Assembly (NCBI GenBank): GCA_051657245.1
Contig: JBOFKI010000140.1
Coordinates: forward strand, 1-19,579
Length of the DNA: 19,579 bases
Direction: 5' to 3'
Source of the DNA: JBOFFI01 sp051657245
GTDB taxonomy: Bacteria; Pseudomonadota; Alphaproteobacteria; Holosporales; JBOFFI01
Shown piece after piece: positions 16,383 through 19,579 of the stretch (within the stretch, counting starts at the first letter, position 1; each line of letters begins with the position of its first letter). Position numbers and translations under genes: made by a program. The notes under the pieces are model-generated. The model saw only the letters and a program-made list of their open reading frames with translations, searched no databases and was not told the origin of the DNA.

Positions 16383-16550
16383 TTTGAGTGATCTCTGCTC
16401 CTTGGGGATTTGCTGAAATAAAAAAAATGAAAAATTTCTTCTATTTGGAGTCAATTTGTTTTTTGTTGAAATAGAGTGCCACCTATTTATTAAAAGGATC
16501 TTTTCAAAAAAGGATTCAGTTTTTTAAAAAAAGAACTTGTAGAGAAGAGC

Positions 16551-16997
16551 CTAGCGCAACTGTTTAAAGAAATCTTTTAAGAGTTGGGAGCATGCTGATT
16601 CTTGGACGCCTCCCCAGATATCAGGCTTGTAGAAACAAGACTTTGCTTGAAAAACACGCGCACCATGCTCTACGCCGCCGCCTTTTGCATCATAGGCTCC
16701 AAAATAGATGCAACCCACTCTGGCAAAGCTTATAGCTTGGGCACACATGGGGCATGGTTCAAGGGTGACGTAAAGATTGCAGAAAGAAAGACGTGATTCC
16801 CCCGTTATCTGAAATGCTTTTTCTAAAACAAGCAGTTCAGCATGGGCCAGCGGGCTTCCGCTGGCAACCATCTGATTACCGACACGCGCAATGAGGGATT
16901 CGGTTCTTCGGTCTACCATCACTGCTCCAACAGGCACTTCGCCCCGATCAGCGGAAGCTTTTGCCTCCTCCAACGCGATATCCATCCACCTATCCAT
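16551..16997 (-). CDS. tadA: tRNA-specific adenosine deaminase TadA
   Basis: Deaminates adenosine 34 of tRNA-Arg(ACG) to inosine, so that the tRNA reads CGU, CGC and CGA codons; essential in most bacteria. At 148 residues it is the usual length. Catalytic elements are visible: HAE with the zinc ligand His52 and the proton-shuttling Glu54, and PCPMC with zinc ligands Cys82 and Cys85. EVPVGAVMVD near the start, the core strand NLYVTLEPCP and the VGCIYFGAYDAKGGGVEHG segment distinguish it from guanine or cytidine deaminases. ATG 16997 is preceded by GAGGAAC. It lies 168 nt upstream of the TPR protein gene and is divergent from the cyclase gene. Confidence 0.96.
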   Translation of the reverse strand: MDRWMDIALEEAKASADRGEVPVGAVMVDRRTESLIARVGNQMVASGSPLAHAELLVLEKAFQITGESRLSFCNLYVTLEPCPMCAQAISFARVGCIYFGAYDAKGGGVEHGARVFQAKSCFYKPDIWGGVQESACSQLLKDFFKQLR

Positions 16998-17077
16998 ATT
17001 TGTTCCTCAGATTTTTTGGATTTTAAAGGGTTGCTTCACTTTAAAAAATCTCGTTCTAAAAATCAAAAGAAACCCTG

Positions 17078-17107
17078 TTGAAGAAAAATAAATCTATAGA
17101 AAATAAT
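17078..17107 (+). promoter_or_regulatory. Weak candidate promoter of the adenylyl cyclase gene
   Basis: In the 226-bp divergent gap between tadA and the cyclase, TTGAAG (17078-17083), an 18-nt spacer and AATAAT (17102-17107) face the cyclase, giving a leader of about 110 nt. The region is AT-rich, so chance matches are likely. No operator-like symmetry was seen. Confidence 0.25.
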
Positions 17108-17223
17108 GGGTTGGTTTAATTTAATGAATTTTTTAGTCGAAGTTTTCTAGGATTAAAAGCATCAGCCCCTGGCAGTATTGTTTTTTTTAAAAAGTCGCAA
17201 GGTTAAACCAAGATTTATAGCTT

Positions 17224-19440
17224 ATGTTGTGTGTGTTGAAGGATTTGTTTCTAAAATTAAAAAAGATATGTCTAGTCTATACCAAAAGAATAAAATTTAC
17301 CATTTTAGCCTCTTTCTTCAGCCTGATGGTTTTGACCAGTATTTTGATTATTTTTTATACCCATCGACAATTTATGGATGAATTTTCGTCCATTGTTGAT
17401 GAGCAAGTTGATGTCATGGCTGATGGGGTCTCGCGACGGGTTTTTTCTTTTCTCGAACCTATCCAAGAAGTCACCCAAGCAACAAGCTGGATGATTGATT
17501 TGCCAGAGCAAATTATTAATGAAAAACGAAGCATAGCCTCCCATCTTTTGGGATTGCTGGATGCGTTTCCCCAAATAGAAAGTTTTACAATTGGCACGCA
17601 AGAAGGCTCTTCTCTAACAGCTACAAGGGTTTCTGGGAGTTCTGTCTATCGGTTTAATCCAGATAGATTTTTACCCCCTAACGTCGCTTACCGAGTGACC
17701 GTAGTAAATCGTCAACACGCTTTGATAAGAGAGATTGACGAATATTATGAAGCCCAAGGTGATCTGATTGACTCAGAAGAAAATAGCTCTGCTTCATCAC
17801 CCAGCTCAAATTCTCCTGTCATTTATGATGCGAGGTCGCGTCCTTGGTATCAAGGTGTGAAAAAGACTCAAACTGTTTTTTGGTCAGATCTTTACCTCTA
17901 TTCAAATAGTGCGGAAATAGGTATCAGTATAGCTTGCCCTATCTACTCAGCTAAAGGTGATTTTATTGGTGCAACCGCCGCAGATTTGAACATCAACGAA
18001 TTATCTAATTTTTTGAAAATACAGTCCACTGGCCCTATTGCAAAGGTGTTCATCTTTAACCGGGAAGGTGAGTTGGCTGCTTATCCAGATATTATGGAAA
18101 TATTAAAAATCAAGACTTCAGGTCTTGAGATGGTCAATTTAGAAACTTTATCTGATTTCAATCTAAAAAACGTTTATCAGGATTATATCAAGCGTCCTTA
18201 TCAGAAAAAATTTATTTTCGAAGCAAATTCGAATATTTTCAAAGATATTGCTTATTTCGTCCAATTCTCTAACGCTTTTAACAAAGATTGGACGCTAGGT
18301 ATCGTTATTTTAGGGGATAAATTTTTAGGCAACATCAAACAAATTCAAAAAGACACGCTTATTTTTTGTATAATTATTTTGATGTTAGCCCTTTTTTTTA
18401 TGATTTTCATTTCAAGAAAAATTTCACGTCCCATTGAGGAAGTTGCTCATGATTTGAAACGAATTCAAAATTTAGATTTCGATCAAAAACTTTACCCAAA
18501 ATCTCAATTTTCAGAAATTTCGGATATGCTGGAGGCTTTAAGAAATGTTGTTACCGTGCTGCAATCTTTTGGGAAATTTGTCCCTAAAACGTTGGTGCAA
18601 CAGCTTGTGCTCGCAGGACGAGGGGCACAACTTGGAGGAGAGCAAAAAGTTCTCAGTGTTATGTTTTGCGATATCCAAAGTTTTACGACCATTTCTGAGA
18701 AGTTACACTCTGAACAGCTTCTCCTCCATCTTTCCGATTATTTCGAAGAAATGACCAACATTATTAAAAAAAATCATGGAACCCTTGATAAATATATTGG
18801 AGATTCCATCATGGCTTTTTGGGGAGCGCCCTTGCCTGATGCGCAACATGCTTATCGCGCCTGCCATGGCGTATTGGCCTGTATGAGGCGGTTGAACATC
18901 CTCAACGAAATTTGGGAAAAGCAAGAAAAGCCACCCATGCTCACACGATTTGGCATCAATACGGGGCCAATGCTAGTAGGGAACATGGGGTCTTCCGACA
19001 GACTCCAGTATACTGTGTTGGGGGACGTCGTCAATTTAGCTTCAAGGCTAGAACAATTAAACAAAGAATATGGAACCCGAATTCTTGTTAGTGAATCGAC
19101 ATACCTACCCATTCAAGACCTTTTTATCTTTCGTCCCATAGACCGGGTTGCAGTTAAAGGAAAAGAAAATAGTGTTCAAATTTATGAACTCCTCTCAGAA
19201 ACTTTAGAAACGGCAACCTATCCGGTCCCTTCTTTCGTAGAGCTTTCATGGCTGACAACAGAAGCGTATGAAGCCTACTGTAAAGGCAACTGGGAAAAAG
19301 CTTTAAAGCATTATTGTGAAATACAAGAAGCCTTTCCGGATGATTTTTTATCGCAGGTTTTTATCAAGCGATGTTCCCAATTTATCAATAACCCTCCTCC
19401 AGAAGATTGGGATTTTATAACGCGTTTTGGCGGAAATTAG
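17224..19440 (+). CDS. Transmembrane sensor adenylyl cyclase (class III)
   Basis: Makes cAMP from ATP in response to an extracytoplasmic signal. The 738 residues comprise TM1 (about 24-45), a periplasmic Cache-type sensor (about 47-375, with DARSRPWYQGVKKT, VFWSDLYLYSN and ISIACPIYSAKGDFIGATAADL, typical of dCache_1), TM2 (about 378-398), a HAMP linker (SRKISRPIEEVAHDLKRI) and a class III cyclase domain (about 475-655). Catalytic residues are complete: metal-binding Asp483 (VMFCDIQSF) and Asp527 (YIGDS), adenine-selecting Lys523 and Asp601 (VLGD), and transition-state Asn604 and Arg608 (VNLASRLE). The Lys/Asp pair indicates ATP rather than GTP. A short TPR-like helical tail ends PPPEDWDFITRFGGN, as in many such enzymes. 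No clear Shine-Dalgarno precedes ATG 17224, so the start is less certain. An IS element begins within about 75 nt of the stop. Confidence 0.95.
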   Translation: MLCVLKDLFLKLKKICLVYTKRIKFTILASFFSLMVLTSILIIFYTHRQFMDEFSSIVDEQVDVMADGVSRRVFSFLEPIQEVTQATSWMIDLPEQIINEKRSIASHLLGLLDAFPQIESFTIGTQEGSSLTATRVSGSSVYRFNPDRFLPPNVAYRVTVVNRQHALIREIDEYYEAQGDLIDSEENSSASSPSSNSPVIYDARSRPWYQGVKKTQTVFWSDLYLYSNSAEIGISIACPIYSAKGDFIGATAADLNINELSNFLKIQSTGPIAKVFIFNREGELAAYPDIMEILKIKTSGLEMVNLETLSDFNLKNVYQDYIKRPYQKKFIFEANSNIFKDIAYFVQFSNAFNKDWTLGIVILGDKFLGNIKQIQKDTLIFCIIILMLALFFMIFISRKISRPIEEVAHDLKRIQNLDFDQKLYPKSQFSEISDMLEALRNVVTVLQSFGKFVPKTLVQQLVLAGRGAQLGGEQKVLSVMFCDIQSFTTISEKLHSEQLLLHLSDYFEEMTNIIKKNHGTLDKYIGDSIMAFWGAPLPDAQHAYRACHGVLACMRRLNILNEIWEKQEKPPMLTRFGINTGPMLVGNMGSSDRLQYTVLGDVVNLASRLEQLNKEYGTRILVSESTYLPIQDLFIFRPIDRVAVKGKENSVQIYELLSETLETATYPVPSFVELSWLTTEAYEAYCKGNWEKALKHYCEIQEAFPDDFLSQVFIKRCSQFINNPPPEDWDFITRFGGN

Positions 19441-19444
19441 CTAG

Positions 19445-19579
19445 ATAGTGTCGTCAAAAGATTTTTTTTTATGTTAGGATGATATGTAGAATCAATCAAA
19501 AAAAGGATTTTTTTATGACAGCTTCTCATCGACGTCACGATATTTCTGATCACGTATGGAGCCTTTTAGAGCCCCACTT
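19445..19579 (+). mobile_element. Left end of an IS5-type insertion sequence (runs off the window)
   Basis: A transposase gene begins at 19515, and the 70 bp before it are non-coding. The probable left end is at about 19443-19447, where ATAGTGTCGTCAAAAGATT starts, preceded by CTAG (19441-19444), which fits the YTAR target preference of some IS5 members. The right end, target duplication and exact boundary lie outside the window. Confidence 0.5.
19515..19579 (+). CDS. IS5-family transposase, N-terminal 21 residues only
   Basis: The ATG at 19515 has AAGGA 8 nt upstream. It encodes MTASHRRHDISDHVWSLLEP before the window ends. The DISDHVWSLLEPHL pattern is the well-known N-terminal DUF4096-like segment of IS5-group (IS427/IS1031-like) transposases, many of which continue into a second frame by programmed frameshifting. 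Whether this copy is intact cannot be judged. Confidence 0.8.
   Translation, partial: MTASHRRHDISDHVWSLLEPH

Noticed and set aside
16383..16454. TTG start giving a 982-aa TPR protein
   Set aside because: The extension would bury the signal peptide behind 24 polar and aromatic residues; ATG 16382 gives a normal signal peptide.
16520..16548. AT-only hairpin after tadA as a terminator
   Set aside because: The arms are A/T runs with a bulge and no GC stem; it cannot be told from ordinary AT-rich sequence.
1..19579. CRISPR arrays, tRNA or rRNA genes, toxin-antitoxin pairs, prophage genes
   Set aside because: No regularly spaced repeats, no cloverleaf-like or rRNA-like conserved stretches, and no recognisable protein of these classes were seen on either strand.

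Overview
This window looks like a stretch of an AT-rich (roughly 40% GC by eye) alphaproteobacterial chromosome, probably an obligately intracellular lineage such as Holosporales. Three things point this way. The gene set is typically alphaproteobacterial (GapR/DUF2312, DUF2155, ApaG, groESL with a CIRCE operator and a Gly-Gly-Met GroEL tail). TGA is used as an ordinary stop. Pieces of insertion sequences occur at both window edges and between genes. The lineage is inferred from protein flavour only; no rRNA or tRNA was recognised.

Layout. Positions 1-187 hold the tail of a transposase on the + strand, probably frameshifted. Positions 309-3177 (- strand) hold a PAS-rich, kinase-like gene that has lost its catalytic signatures and probably its last residues, and an unrecognised 188-aa gene. 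Positions 3298-4725 encode pyruvate kinase, followed upstream by a short transposase remnant (4821-4898). Positions 4980-8599 (- strand) hold gapR, apaG, a secreted DUF2155 protein and a UvrD/PcrA helicase, the last two overlapping by ATGA. Positions 8669-10844 hold the groES-groEL operon with a candidate promoter, CIRCE operator and strong terminator. A small membrane-anchored protein of unknown function (11002-11295, +) is divergent from it.

The right half is a signalling region. A 958-aa exported TPR protein (13506-16382) lies 3 nt upstream of an intact membrane-bound sensor histidine kinase (11325-13502) on the - strand, with tadA (16551-16997) just upstream. On the + strand a two-TM receptor-type class III adenylyl cyclase (17224-19440) has all its catalytic residues. 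It is followed within 75 nt by an IS5-type element whose transposase starts at 19515 and runs off the window.

How the parts relate. The central block is housekeeping (glycolysis, DNA repair, nucleoid organisation, chaperonin, tRNA editing). The least explained parts are the TPR-protein/histidine-kinase pair with no response regulator in the window, the complete transmembrane cyclase beside an IS, and the decaying kinase-like gene.
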